Positions 26,709 through 35,505 of a stretch of 64,000 nt of DNA are shown here, piece after piece; within the stretch, counting starts at the first letter, position 1, and every line of letters starts with the position of its first letter. The stretch covers positions 7,874,001 through 7,938,000 of the forward strand of contig NZ_CP011125.1 of the NCBI RefSeq assembly GCF_000737325.1, given 5' to 3'. This DNA comes from Sandaracinus amylolyticus (GTDB lineage: Bacteria > Myxococcota_A > Polyangia > Polyangiales > Sandaracinaceae). A program made the translations under genes and the position numbers. The notes under the pieces are model-generated. The model ran no database searches and was not told where the DNA came from. It was given only the letters and a program-made list of their open reading frames with translations.

Positions 26709-29705
26709 ATGATCATCGTTCTGGCAGCCCGCGGAGGCGGTGGTGGCGAGCTCGCGCACGTGCTGCGCCTGCTCGGGTGTCGAGTGGAGAAGTCGCCCTC
26801 GAGGGAGGTCGACGAGGCGCTGCTCGGCGCCGCCGACGGCGTTCGCGAGTGGAGCGACCCCGATGGTCTCGCGGACACGATCGCGAATCCGCCGAGCGAG
26901 CTGGTGGACCGAGCGCGCCGCGCACTGCCGCGCTCGCCGCTCGTCGTGTTCCACGACCCCCGGCTGTGCCTGACGCTGCCGGTATGGCACTCCGTCGCAG
27001 ACAGCCCGGCGTACGTCGTCCTGCATCGCCATCCCTTCGCGGCCGCCGACACGCTGCGCCGCGAGGAAGGAGTCCCGCTCAGCGCCGGGCTCGCGATGTG
27101 GCAGCTCTCGATGCTGAGCGCGCTCCACCACTCTCGTGGGGCCGCGCGCCTGCTGGTGCGACACGACGACCTCCGTCGCGACCCGCTCGGCGTGGCTCGC
27201 GCGCTGCACGAGTTCCTGGGAGCGCGCGGCACCACGCTCGCCTCGCTCGACGAGATCGGCACCACCGCGCGCGACGAGCCCGAGCGCACGTCGGACGCAC
27301 AGCTCACGCGGGCGCAGCTCGATTTGCACGAGGCGTTCCGCGAGCGTCGTTGGCCCCTGGTCGACGACGACGATCCCTTCGGGCTGCTCGCGAAGGACCC
27401 GCTGCTCCTGATGCGGCGCGCGAACGAGGCAGCACGACCGGATCACGGCTCAGGAGTCGCGTCCGAGCTCGCAGCCGAGCTCGGACGCGCGCGCGCTGCC
27501 GCGAGGCATCTCGAGGTGCGTGCGCGTCAATCGGCCGGACGACTCGAGCACGCGGAGGCGGAGCGGGCTCGTGCGCAGCGGGCGCTCGACGATCTGCGAG
27601 ACGTTCTGGCGCGCGAGCGCGAGCAGCGTGCGGCGTTGGAGCGCCAGCTCGCATCGCTCGTCGGAGGTCAGGAGCAAGTTCCGGCGGTGATCGCGAGCCC
27701 CGAGGAGCGATTGCGCCTCTCGAGCTCCGCACTTCGGGTGTTCGCCAAGACGCTCTATCGCGAGTGGACGTCGACCGAAGGTGTGCCGTACGGCGGCCTC
27801 CGAGACGCCCCTCCCCTGCGCGTGATGGTCGGCACGCTGCACAGTGACGAGAACGAATTCGAACAGTGCGTCGAGTCGGTACGCAAACAGCGCTATTCCC
27901 GCATGAAGCACGAGATCTTCTCGGGCCTCGGGAAGAAGGAATCCGTCGCGACCCTGATGACGGCGTTCCAGCGGAGCGACTGCGATCTGCTGATCAAGGT
28001 CGACGCAGACATGGTGCTGACGTCCCCGGATTTCGTGGAGCGCATCGTCCGCGTGTTCCAGGCGAACCCGGGAATCGATCTGCTCTCGGTCGCGATCCTC
28101 GACTTCTTCTCCGGCGGTCCGATCCAGGGAATCAACGCGTATCGGAAGACGGTCGAGTGGAGCAACGAACGGCAGGACTCGCTCTTCACCGATCACACGC
28201 AAGTGCCTAGCCGCAAGCGTCTCGTCGTCTGGCCGACCTTCCTGCGCGACGCGGTGCACGCTCCGAATCCGTCGCCGTTCCAGGCCTTCCACTTCGGCGT
28301 CCACCGCGGCCTCAAGACGCTCCAGCTCTCGAGCGCTCGTTACCACGCGGCGCGCGCCGAGGAGCAGCTCGCGTATCTCGAGAAGACCTGGGATCACTTC
28401 CAGCTGCGCCGCGAGCTGCGTCTCGGGCTCGCGTGCCTCGGCTTCGAGCTCGCGCTCACCGGCTGCTACTCGTTGGAACAGCTGGACTACACGAATCCCT
28501 CGCTACGAGAGTCCTTCGCGCCGATCGACCAGCTCGACGTCGATCGCGTCGAGGCCGCCGTGGTCGAGCTGCGCTCGCGCCGACTGCAGTTCGAGCACGT
28601 GCAGCGCGTGCGCGACAAACGGCGCGAGCTCGTGGCGCAGCACCAGGCACCCGTGCAGGCGATCGTCGCTCTGCTGCCGCACACGAAGGTGTTCGGCGGA
28701 GTGAATCGCTTCTTCGAGCTCGCGCGACAGTTCGCGAAGCTCGGCGTGCGCTTCGTCATCGCACAGCCCGAGAACCGCGAGACCCAGGTCGCCGGAACGC
28801 GCTCCGACTACCCCGATGTCGAGGTGAAGCTCTACTCCGAGGTGATCGATCAGGAGTGGGACGTCGTCCTCTGCGGCGACGCGTTCGGGGGCGTGATGCT
28901 GACGATGCCGCTCTTCCGCGCGAAGGTGATGGCGGTCTACCTCCTGAACGGCTGGGGTCGCAGCCCGCTCAATCACGCGCAGATCGCCGCGGTGAATCCC
29001 GACGTGATCATCGCGAACTCCTCCTACTCCGCGGCACAGTACGTCGGGTACGCGCCCACGGTGGTGCCCGGCGGCGTCGACCTCGAGACGTTCCGTCCTC
29101 CGCCGCAGCGCCGTCCGCGCGGCCCGCGACTCAAGATCGGCGCGTATCCCGGGAGGCGCAAACCGAGCAAACGCTTCGAGGACACCCTCGAAGCGTGCGA
29201 GAGCCTCCACGCTCGAGGCGTGCCGCTCGAGCTGCACGCGTTCGACCAAGGGCCGCTGCACCTCGACGTGAAGTTCCCCGTGGTGTTCCACGGCGCGCTG
29301 CAGAAGGAACGCGTCCGCGAATTCTTCTGGGACATGGACGTGATGGTCTGCGCCGAGGAGGACGGCGGTTGGTCGAACCCGGCCGCCGAGGCCATGGCGT
29401 CCGGGACACCACTCGTCTGCACCGACGCGGGCACGATCGACTACGCGATCCACGAGGAGACCGCGATCGTCGTACCGCGCCGAGACCCGGCGGCGATCGT
29501 GGCGGGCATCGAGCGCCTCTATCGCGACCCGGAGCTCGCGGAGCGCTTGCGAATCGCCGGGCTCGCGCGCATCCGCGGCTTCGGCTGGCCGCAGGTCGCG
29601 CGCGACCTGCTCGATGCGCTGCAGGATGCACGTCCCGACCCCGAGGGCCGCGCGGTGAAGAACGCCCTCGCGCTCGAGCGCCTCGCCGCGCTCGGAGTGC
29701 GCTGA
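26709..29705 (+). CDS. Sulfotransferase-like / GT2 / GT4 three-domain protein
   Basis: A 998-residue protein, start ATG 26709 after GGAG. Residues 1-230 resemble sulfotransferases (VVFHDPRLCLTLPVW, LHRHPFAAADTLRREEG, LLVRHDDLRRDPLG), but the 5'-phosphosulfate loop reads ARGGGGGELAHVL instead of the usual RSGTS type, and the KDPR Lys is His. Residues about 258-325 are coiled coil. About 371-610 is a GT2-like GT-A domain with a DAD metal motif. About 650-990 is a GT4 domain with GRRKPSKRFEDTLEA and EEDGGWSNPAAEAMASGTPLVCTD. It could add two sugars in sequence. The sulfotransferase part may be inactive or structural. No frameshift is seen. Confidence 0.82.
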   Translation: MIIVLAARGGGGGELAHVLRLLGCRVEKSPSREVDEALLGAADGVREWSDPDGLADTIANPPSELVDRARRALPRSPLVVFHDPRLCLTLPVWHSVADSPAYVVLHRHPFAAADTLRREEGVPLSAGLAMWQLSMLSALHHSRGAARLLVRHDDLRRDPLGVARALHEFLGARGTTLASLDEIGTTARDEPERTSDAQLTRAQLDLHEAFRERRWPLVDDDDPFGLLAKDPLLLMRRANEAARPDHGSGVASELAAELGRARAAARHLEVRARQSAGRLEHAEAERARAQRALDDLRDVLAREREQRAALERQLASLVGGQEQVPAVIASPEERLRLSSSALRVFAKTLYREWTSTEGVPYGGLRDAPPLRVMVGTLHSDENEFEQCVESVRKQRYSRMKHEIFSGLGKKESVATLMTAFQRSDCDLLIKVDADMVLTSPDFVERIVRVFQANPGIDLLSVAILDFFSGGPIQGINAYRKTVEWSNERQDSLFTDHTQVPSRKRLVVWPTFLRDAVHAPNPSPFQAFHFGVHRGLKTLQLSSARYHAARAEEQLAYLEKTWDHFQLRRELRLGLACLGFELALTGCYSLEQLDYTNPSLRESFAPIDQLDVDRVEAAVVELRSRRLQFEHVQRVRDKRRELVAQHQAPVQAIVALLPHTKVFGGVNRFFELARQFAKLGVRFVIAQPENRETQVAGTRSDYPDVEVKLYSEVIDQEWDVVLCGDAFGGVMLTMPLFRAKVMAVYLLNGWGRSPLNHAQIAAVNPDVIIANSSYSAAQYVGYAPTVVPGGVDLETFRPPPQRRPRGPRLKIGAYPGRRKPSKRFEDTLEACESLHARGVPLELHAFDQGPLHLDVKFPVVFHGALQKERVREFFWDMDVMVCAEEDGGWSNPAAEAMASGTPLVCTDAGTIDYAIHEETAIVVPRRDPAAIVAGIERLYRDPELAERLRIAGLARIRGFGWPQVARDLLDALQDARPDPEGRAVKNALALERLAALGVR

Positions 29706-29720
29706 GCACGGGAGGCCGTG

Positions 29721-31013
29721 ATGCGACCCATCATCTCGTTCTCTCCTCTCGCGCGCGAAGCGGTCGAACGATTCGCGACGGCCCTCGAGCGCTCGGTCCC
29801 CGAGCGCCCGCTAGCGCGGCTCTCCGCGCGGCCGGCTGTCTCGGTCGTCATTCCGATCTTCAACGCGCCCTACGCCCTCGATCGGTGCCTGCGATCGATC
29901 CGGACGTCGGACACGCCCGAAACGACCGAGATCGTGCTCGTCGACGATCACAGCAGCGATCGCCGCGTGGACGATGTCTGCACGGCGTTCGCGGCGAGCT
30001 GGCGCCGCACGAAGCACCTGCGGAACTCGCGCAACCTCGGCTTCGTGTCGACGGTCAATCGCGGCATTCGCGAGTCGGCTCCGGATCACGACGTCCTGCT
30101 GCTCAACAGCGACACCGAAGCCACCCCGGGGTGGCTCCCGCGCCTGAGCGTGGCAGCACACCTCGATGACGCGACGGCGTCGGTCTGCGCGCTCAGCAAC
30201 GCCGCCGGCGTGTACTCGGTCCCGCGTGCCTACGGCGACCACGAGCTGCCCCCGGGCGTCACCGCACCGATGGCGCAGCGCGTCCTCGGCTTCGTGTCGG
30301 AGCGCGCCCTGGACCCGGTGCCGAGCACGTCCGGGTTCTGCATGCTCATCAAGCGGCGCGCGATCGAGCGCGTCGGGTATCTCGACGACAAGCTGTTTCT
30401 CCGCGGCTACGGCGAAGAGAACGACTGGAACGAGCGCGCTTCGCGCGTGGGGCTGGTGCACCGCGTCGACTGCTCGCGCTTCATCCTGCACGCGCGGGGG
30501 CTCTCGTTCGGTGCGGCGAGAGAGCAGCTCAAACGCAAGAACTCGCGGATCCTGCAGGTGCTCCATCCCGGACACGCTGCGGCGCTGCGCGCGTGGGAAA
30601 AGCAGGACGCGCTCGGCACCGTGCGAACGCGCTATGGCGCACTGCTCGACGAGCTGCGGAACGCTTCGGAGGCCGCGCGCCGCGCGTTCTTCGAGGCTCC
30701 GGTGTCGCTCGTCGTCGGCACCGATCCGCCGCCGGGCGGATGGGACGATCGCGGCGCTCGGATCAGCGTGCTTTGTCGCGCCGACGGAACGGTCGAGATC
30801 GACTTGTTCGGCGTGGCCCGCGCTCGACCGCCGGGGCTCGACGCGCGCCGCGCGGTGTTCGAGCTCGCCTATCGGTGGGATCCGACGCACCTCGACGTAA
30901 GAGAGCCCGAGCTGCGCGACCGTCTGCGCGACGTCGCCGGGATCTTCGGCCTCGAGAAATCCTTTGTGGAGCCGGCATCGATGAACGGCTCCACCGAATC
31001 GAGCGAGATGTGA
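29721..31013 (+). CDS. Family 2 glycosyltransferase
   Basis: A 430-residue protein. Residues about 40-270 are a GT-A fold: SVVIPIFNAPYALDRCLRSI, LVDDHSSD, a NSDTE metal-binding DxD equivalent, SGFCMLIKRRAIERVGYLD and FLRGYGEENDWNERA (catalytic Glu-Asp region). The C-terminal ~120 residues are unrecognised. GGGAGG lies 6 bases before the ATG; a GTG three bases earlier (29718) is an alternative start. Stop and next start share one base (TGATG). Confidence 0.88.
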   Translation: MRPIISFSPLAREAVERFATALERSVPERPLARLSARPAVSVVIPIFNAPYALDRCLRSIRTSDTPETTEIVLVDDHSSDRRVDDVCTAFAASWRRTKHLRNSRNLGFVSTVNRGIRESAPDHDVLLLNSDTEATPGWLPRLSVAAHLDDATASVCALSNAAGVYSVPRAYGDHELPPGVTAPMAQRVLGFVSERALDPVPSTSGFCMLIKRRAIERVGYLDDKLFLRGYGEENDWNERASRVGLVHRVDCSRFILHARGLSFGAAREQLKRKNSRILQVLHPGHAAALRAWEKQDALGTVRTRYGALLDELRNASEAARRAFFEAPVSLVVGTDPPPGGWDDRGARISVLCRADGTVEIDLFGVARARPPGLDARRAVFELAYRWDPTHLDVREPELRDRLRDVAGIFGLEKSFVEPASMNGSTESSEM

Positions 31014-31936
31014 TGACTACCCGACATCGGATCGTAAAGTATCCTTGGCACACGGCGCACGACTACGAGCTCGCCAAGCTCCCGCACGACTTCTTCTTCA
31101 TTGCGGGCACGTCGCGCAATTGGCACACCGATCAGCGGCCGATACCGCCCTCGATCACGTGGGTGCCTTCGCACGACGCGATCGAGTCCGACGTGATGAT
31201 CCTTCACGTCGACCAGTGGACGTACCACGAGCCTGCCAAGCGCTTCTTGTTCCTGCGCATGCGTGACGCGTATCGCGGCCCGAAGATCGTCATCAATCAC
31301 GGCTGCAACATGGTCGACGGCTGCTCGTCGGCACAGATGCGCGAGCTCATCGGCGACTGCCACATGGTCGCGAACAGCAAGACCGCGCACGAGCTCTGGG
31401 CGGTCCCCAGCTCGACGTACATCCATCACGGGATGAGCGCGGAGGAGTGGCCCGCGACCGACTACGCGAACCACAACGTGCTCCACGTGCAGCCCTTTTC
31501 ACAGCAGCACGGAAAGTGCCGAAACGTGGCGGCGATCCCGCGTGCCGAGGAGCGCGTTCCCGTCACGTGGGTAGGGCGGGACGTCAAATTCGCGAGCTTC
31601 ACCAAGTACCGACAGTTCCTTCGGTCGAGCTCGATCTTCTTCCATCCGAGCTACGCATCTGCGAACCCGCGCGCGCGCACTGAAGCGATGCTCACGGGCC
31701 TCGCGATCGTCACGACGGACTCGCACGGGGAGAGCGAGTACATCCGCAATGGGGTGAACGGCTTCTGCAGCAACGACATGGACGAGCTGCTCGATCATCT
31801 CGAGTACCTCTATCGACATCCGCGGGAAGTCCGGCGAATCGGGCGCGCGGGTCGAGCCACGGCGCAGGAGCTCTTCGGAATCAACGGCTACATCGATCGG
31901 TGGAACGCGCTCCTCGCGCGCGTCGTGGGTTTGTGA
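31013..31936 (+). CDS. Glycosyltransferase (GT4-like)
   Basis: A 307-residue GT-B type protein. The N-terminal half is aromatic-rich and unusual for the cluster (YPWHTAHDYELAKLPHDFFF). The C-terminal half has FFHPSYASANPRARTEAMLTGLAIVTTDSHGESEYIRNGVNGF, the donor-site layout of GT4 enzymes with ARTEAMLTG as the Glu motif. Third-position G/C looks slightly lower at the start of this gene than in its neighbours, a weak hint of separate origin. One-base overlaps on both sides. Confidence 0.82.
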   Translation: MTTRHRIVKYPWHTAHDYELAKLPHDFFFIAGTSRNWHTDQRPIPPSITWVPSHDAIESDVMILHVDQWTYHEPAKRFLFLRMRDAYRGPKIVINHGCNMVDGCSSAQMRELIGDCHMVANSKTAHELWAVPSSTYIHHGMSAEEWPATDYANHNVLHVQPFSQQHGKCRNVAAIPRAEERVPVTWVGRDVKFASFTKYRQFLRSSSIFFHPSYASANPRARTEAMLTGLAIVTTDSHGESEYIRNGVNGFCSNDMDELLDHLEYLYRHPREVRRIGRAGRATAQELFGINGYIDRWNALLARVVGL

Positions 31937-33924
31937 TGCGTATTTCTTTCTTTCCGTTCGGCCCGATTTCCCAGGCCAGCGCGCGATTGCGCGCGCACTA
32001 CATCGCCGACGCACTGCGGGCTCGCGGCCACGACGTCGAGATCGACGCTCGACCCGACGCCGAGCTCGTCGTCTTCCAGAAGAAGCGCAACTTCGCGGCG
32101 CTCTTCGAAGCGAAGCGCCGCGGCGCGCGCGTCGTCTACGACTTCGATGACCACTACCTGCTCGACGACAGCGGTGCGCGCGACGAGATCCTCAAGATCG
32201 TGAACCTCGCCGACGTCGTCACGGTCGGCTCGCACGAGCTGCTCCAGGCAGCGAGCGCATACCACCCGAACGTTCGTCTCTTCGAGAACCCGATCGACGT
32301 GCTGCCCGGCGCCGCGCGGAAGTCCGACTACGACTGGCGGAGCCGCCTCGCCTGGTTCGGGAACCGCACGAACCTCGTCGCGCTCGACGCGCTCGACCTC
32401 GCGCTCCCGGTCACGACCATCACCGCGCACGGCGACATCGAGTGGGCCCTCGAGACAGTCGACGCGCACATCGCCGCGGCGGACCTGGTGCTGCTTCCCG
32501 TCGAGCAGAGCGCATGGACGCTCGCGAAGAACGCGAACCGGCTGTTCAAGTGCGCCGCGCTCGCGGTCCCCTTCCTCGCAGCCGATACGCCCGAGCATCG
32601 CCGGGCCGTCGAGGAGCTCGGGTTGCCCGAGTGGTTTCTGGTGGGTGACCGGAGCGCGTGGCGTGACGCGATTCGCTCGATCGAAGCGCGATATGACGAG
32701 CTCCCGGAGCTGATGCGCGCAGCATCCGTGCGGGCGCACGATGCTTTCGGTATCGAGCGGCAGGCCGAACGCTGGCTCGACGCGGTCTTGGACCCAATCG
32801 AGCCGGGGGTGCGTGCGAGCGAGGTGACGCGGCGTTTCGCGCGTGGCGTCGACGTCGTCGTGCTCGCCGAGCGCACGCCGGATCGCACTCAAGCGACCCT
32901 CGCCAGTGCACGAGCGGTGGGCTGTGAGTTGAGCTCGGTGAGCACGATTTCGGCGCTGCCAGCTCCGGGATCGACTGCGCCGGCCGCAGCGGACTTCTTC
33001 GACATCTACCCGGCGCTCGCCACGCGCATCGGCGGATCGGCGGCCGAGCACACGTTGATCGTCCAGGCGGGCGTCGAGCTGCGACCCTCGGTGATGGCGG
33101 AGCTCGCGCGCACCGCCCACCCCGATCGCGTAGTCATCCTGCGGCCGCAGATCGGCCCGTCGCAGGACCCGACCGTGCCCGTGAAGCCTGGCACGTTGGT
33201 CGACGAGCCACCGCAAACCGTGCCGGAGCTCGTGTCGGAGCCCTTCCTGCCGCTCGCGCTGCTCGTGCCTGCGCAGGTTTGGCACGAGCACTCGATCGAC
33301 GTCGCATCCGGGGCGCTCTGGGCGTGGGACCTGCTGCTGGACCTGGCGGCGAAGGAGCGCGAGCCGATCGTGCTCTCCGCGCCGGTGAGCCTCGTCGCGC
33401 CCGAGACCTACCGAGCGACGCCGATCCACGGTCATGCCGCTCATCTCCAGCTGACGGCGCCCGAAGTCGCGGCCGAGCTTCCGAACATGACGACGGAATG
33501 GCAGAGGCTGCGCTCGACCCTCGCGAGCCACGTGGTGGAGCGTCACCGCGCGCTGTTCGAGCGGTGGATCGCGTTGGTCGCTACACGGCCGTACTCGCAC
33601 GCCGCGACCCCCTCCTCGGAGAACGCGCAGAACCAGATCGCGCGCCTGTCCGCGAAGCTCGCGGAGAGCAGCGCCAACACGAAGCGGGCGCTGAAAGCAC
33701 AGGCCAAGCAGCAGCGGAAGATCGACGAGCTCGAGGCCGAGCTGAAGCGCTACGTGAAGAAGCGCGCGAAGACGCGCCGCTTGCCGACCGACTCGAGCTC
33801 CCCGGGCGAGTGGCGCCAGCTCGCGCGGGAGCTCTCGCACCTGTCGGGCACGCTCACGCGGGCGGCGGCGGCGAGGATCTTCTCGCTGGCGCGACGCGGC
33901 TCCTCTCGGACGTCCGGCGACTGA
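31936..33924 (+). CDS. Glycosyltransferase fused to a GT2-like remnant and coiled coil
   Basis: A 662-residue protein, last gene of the operon. Residues 1-290 are a GT-B/GT4-like domain (SARLRAHYIADALRARGHDV, VYDFDDHYLLDD, KNANRLFKCAALAVPFLAADTPEHR). Residues about 295-470 resemble a degraded GT2 domain (DVVVLAERTPDRTQATLASAR, HTLIVQAGVELRPSV) with no DxD. Residues about 560-625 form a Lys-rich coiled coil, followed by a hydrophobic-basic tail. It resembles the 370-residue GT earlier in the operon in its first half. Acceptor and donor are unknown. Confidence 0.8.
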   Translation: MRISFFPFGPISQASARLRAHYIADALRARGHDVEIDARPDAELVVFQKKRNFAALFEAKRRGARVVYDFDDHYLLDDSGARDEILKIVNLADVVTVGSHELLQAASAYHPNVRLFENPIDVLPGAARKSDYDWRSRLAWFGNRTNLVALDALDLALPVTTITAHGDIEWALETVDAHIAAADLVLLPVEQSAWTLAKNANRLFKCAALAVPFLAADTPEHRRAVEELGLPEWFLVGDRSAWRDAIRSIEARYDELPELMRAASVRAHDAFGIERQAERWLDAVLDPIEPGVRASEVTRRFARGVDVVVLAERTPDRTQATLASARAVGCELSSVSTISALPAPGSTAPAAADFFDIYPALATRIGGSAAEHTLIVQAGVELRPSVMAELARTAHPDRVVILRPQIGPSQDPTVPVKPGTLVDEPPQTVPELVSEPFLPLALLVPAQVWHEHSIDVASGALWAWDLLLDLAAKEREPIVLSAPVSLVAPETYRATPIHGHAAHLQLTAPEVAAELPNMTTEWQRLRSTLASHVVERHRALFERWIALVATRPYSHAATPSSENAQNQIARLSAKLAESSANTKRALKAQAKQQRKIDELEAELKRYVKKRAKTRRLPTDSSSPGEWRQLARELSHLSGTLTRAAAARIFSLARRGSSRTSGD

Positions 33925-33954
33925 AGGGCCGCAGCGGCGCTCCGGTGCCATCGA

Positions 33955-33983
33955 CGCGCGCGCCCCGGCTCGGGGCGCGCGCG
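33955..33983. terminator. GC-only hairpin at the end of the capsule operon
   Basis: A perfect 13-bp stem (33955-33967 with 33971-33983) closes on a 3-base loop, between the stop of the last capsule gene and the stop of the convergent methyltransferase gene. No T tract follows. It is well placed to end transcription from both sides. Confidence 0.7.
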
Positions 33984-34043
33984 CGCCGATGCTCGTCGGT
34001 GGGCACGATCGACGAGGTGCTCGGTCGAGCGTACGCGGATGCG

Positions 34044-35066
34044 TCAGCGCGCGTGTCGCTCGATGTCGAGCACGACCCGCAGCTTCTCGAACACCGGCTG
34101 ATCGAACATCACGCTCCGCTTCGAGTGGATCGCAGCGTCGAACACGAGCGTGTCGGTCGGCGCGTCGATCGGCACGATCTCCGAGTGCGAGCTGTCCGCG
34201 ACGGGACGGATCTGCTCGACTTCGAACGACGAGAACCCGGCTTCCTCCAGGATCGTCCGCATCCCGTCCGCCGTGACGTGGTGCGGGTGGACCTTCCAGT
34301 CCATCCACGCGAACTTGAGACCCGCGGTGCGGAGATACTCCTCCGCGGTGAAGTCGGGGTTCTGGATGAAGATCGAGCGGCGCGTCACGCGACGCGCCTC
34401 GCGGAGCACGTGCACCGCGAGCTCGCGCGGAACGTGCTCGAGCAGCTCGGTAATCACCGCGATGTCGAACGCACCGTCGTGAAAGGGCATCCGCGACGCA
34501 TCGGCGCGAACGGCGAAGATGCCGTTCGCCCGCGCACCGAGGAGCCGGTCCTGGTGGAGGTCGATGCCGACGACCGCGCACGGGATACTCGGATCGAACC
34601 GCAGCACCTTCGATTGCTCGTCGAGGACGCCGCGCAGGTGCTTGCCGGTCTTCGTGCCGACGTCGAGCACGAGCGTGCGGGCCGGGCGAGCCGATCGCGC
34701 GACGTGTGAGGCGCTCGCGCCGGGCGCGCCGTCGACGACGGGCCGCCCGAGTTTGCTCATGAGCCACGGCACCTCGGCGACGATGGGGTACTCGCGTGCT
34801 CCGCCCGACACGCGTAGCGCGTCGCCAGCGCGGGCGAGCGGTTGCCGCGACTCGGGATCGACGAGCAGCGCGAGCACGTCGTCGAGCGTGATGGGAACGA
34901 GATCGATCGCGCGATTCTCCGACCTCGGCGTGTCGACGTGCCGCGCGTCCGTCGCGATCGCCGCTGCGCCCTCTTGCGAGAGCCGTTCGCCCGCGTTCGT
35001 GAGGAAGCGCCCGAGCGTGCGCAGCCCGCGGGAGACTTGCTTCTTCACACGCGTCCTGAGTCCCAT
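34044..35066 (-). CDS. SAM-dependent methyltransferase with Trm112-like segment
   Basis: A 340-residue protein. A basic N-terminus (MGLRTRVKKQVSRGLRTLG) precedes a Trm112p-like segment (LALLVDPESRQPL ... YPIVAEVPWLM, without the zinc Cys). A Methyltransf_11 domain follows: LVLDVGTKTGKHL, GIDLHQD, VRADASRMPFHDGAFDIAVITELLEHVP. The start at 35064-35066 is chosen because the sequence upstream is not protein-like. The pattern of Trm112-like leader plus methyltransferase is common in polysaccharide loci, so it may modify the neighbouring capsule, though it is transcribed against the operon. Confidence 0.85.
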   Translation of the reverse strand: MGLRTRVKKQVSRGLRTLGRFLTNAGERLSQEGAAAIATDARHVDTPRSENRAIDLVPITLDDVLALLVDPESRQPLARAGDALRVSGGAREYPIVAEVPWLMSKLGRPVVDGAPGASASHVARSARPARTLVLDVGTKTGKHLRGVLDEQSKVLRFDPSIPCAVVGIDLHQDRLLGARANGIFAVRADASRMPFHDGAFDIAVITELLEHVPRELAVHVLREARRVTRRSIFIQNPDFTAEEYLRTAGLKFAWMDWKVHPHHVTADGMRTILEEAGFSSFEVEQIRPVADSSHSEIVPIDAPTDTLVFDAAIHSKRSVMFDQPVFEKLRVVLDIERHAR

Positions 35067-35505
35067 CGCGCGCGAGCTTGGCGGCGGCGACGGCACGGAG
35101 CAAACGAGGTTGGCAGCGCGTGCGAATCCGACACCGAAGTGGTCGAGAAGGACCGCTGGGACAACTTCCACATCCGGCTGTACCCCAGGGCGCACAGACG
35201 GGATCGATCGCGATCTGGCGGGACCAGGTCTGGGGTTCGCGCGCAGCCCGATCCCGCGGCGAACGCGAGCCACACGGAGCTTCAGTGGGGCTTCGCTCCG
35301 ACGCACACGCCGGGCAACGCCCCCCCACACGACGGGCATGCCTTCGTGCACTTCGTGATGGTTTCCGTGAAGCTCACGAGCACCCCTCGGCGATGCCGGG
35401 CTCTGATGCGTTCACGACCGGCGGAGCAGGCCGCGCCTGCCCGCTCGACGCGCCGCGCGCCCCTTCCCTCTCCGCACCGGATGTGCGAGATCACGCGGCC
35501 CAGCG
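35067..35505. other. Divergent intergenic region before ettA
   Basis: This 439-base gap separates the divergent methyltransferase and ettA genes and must hold both promoters. I could not pick convincing -35/-10 boxes. One + frame, from about 35118 to 35400, has third positions rich in G/C over two stretches (ACESDTEVVEKDRWDNFHI and SHTELQWGFAPTHTPGN) but has no good start or ribosome binding site. It may be a gene relic or chance. Confidence 0.4.
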
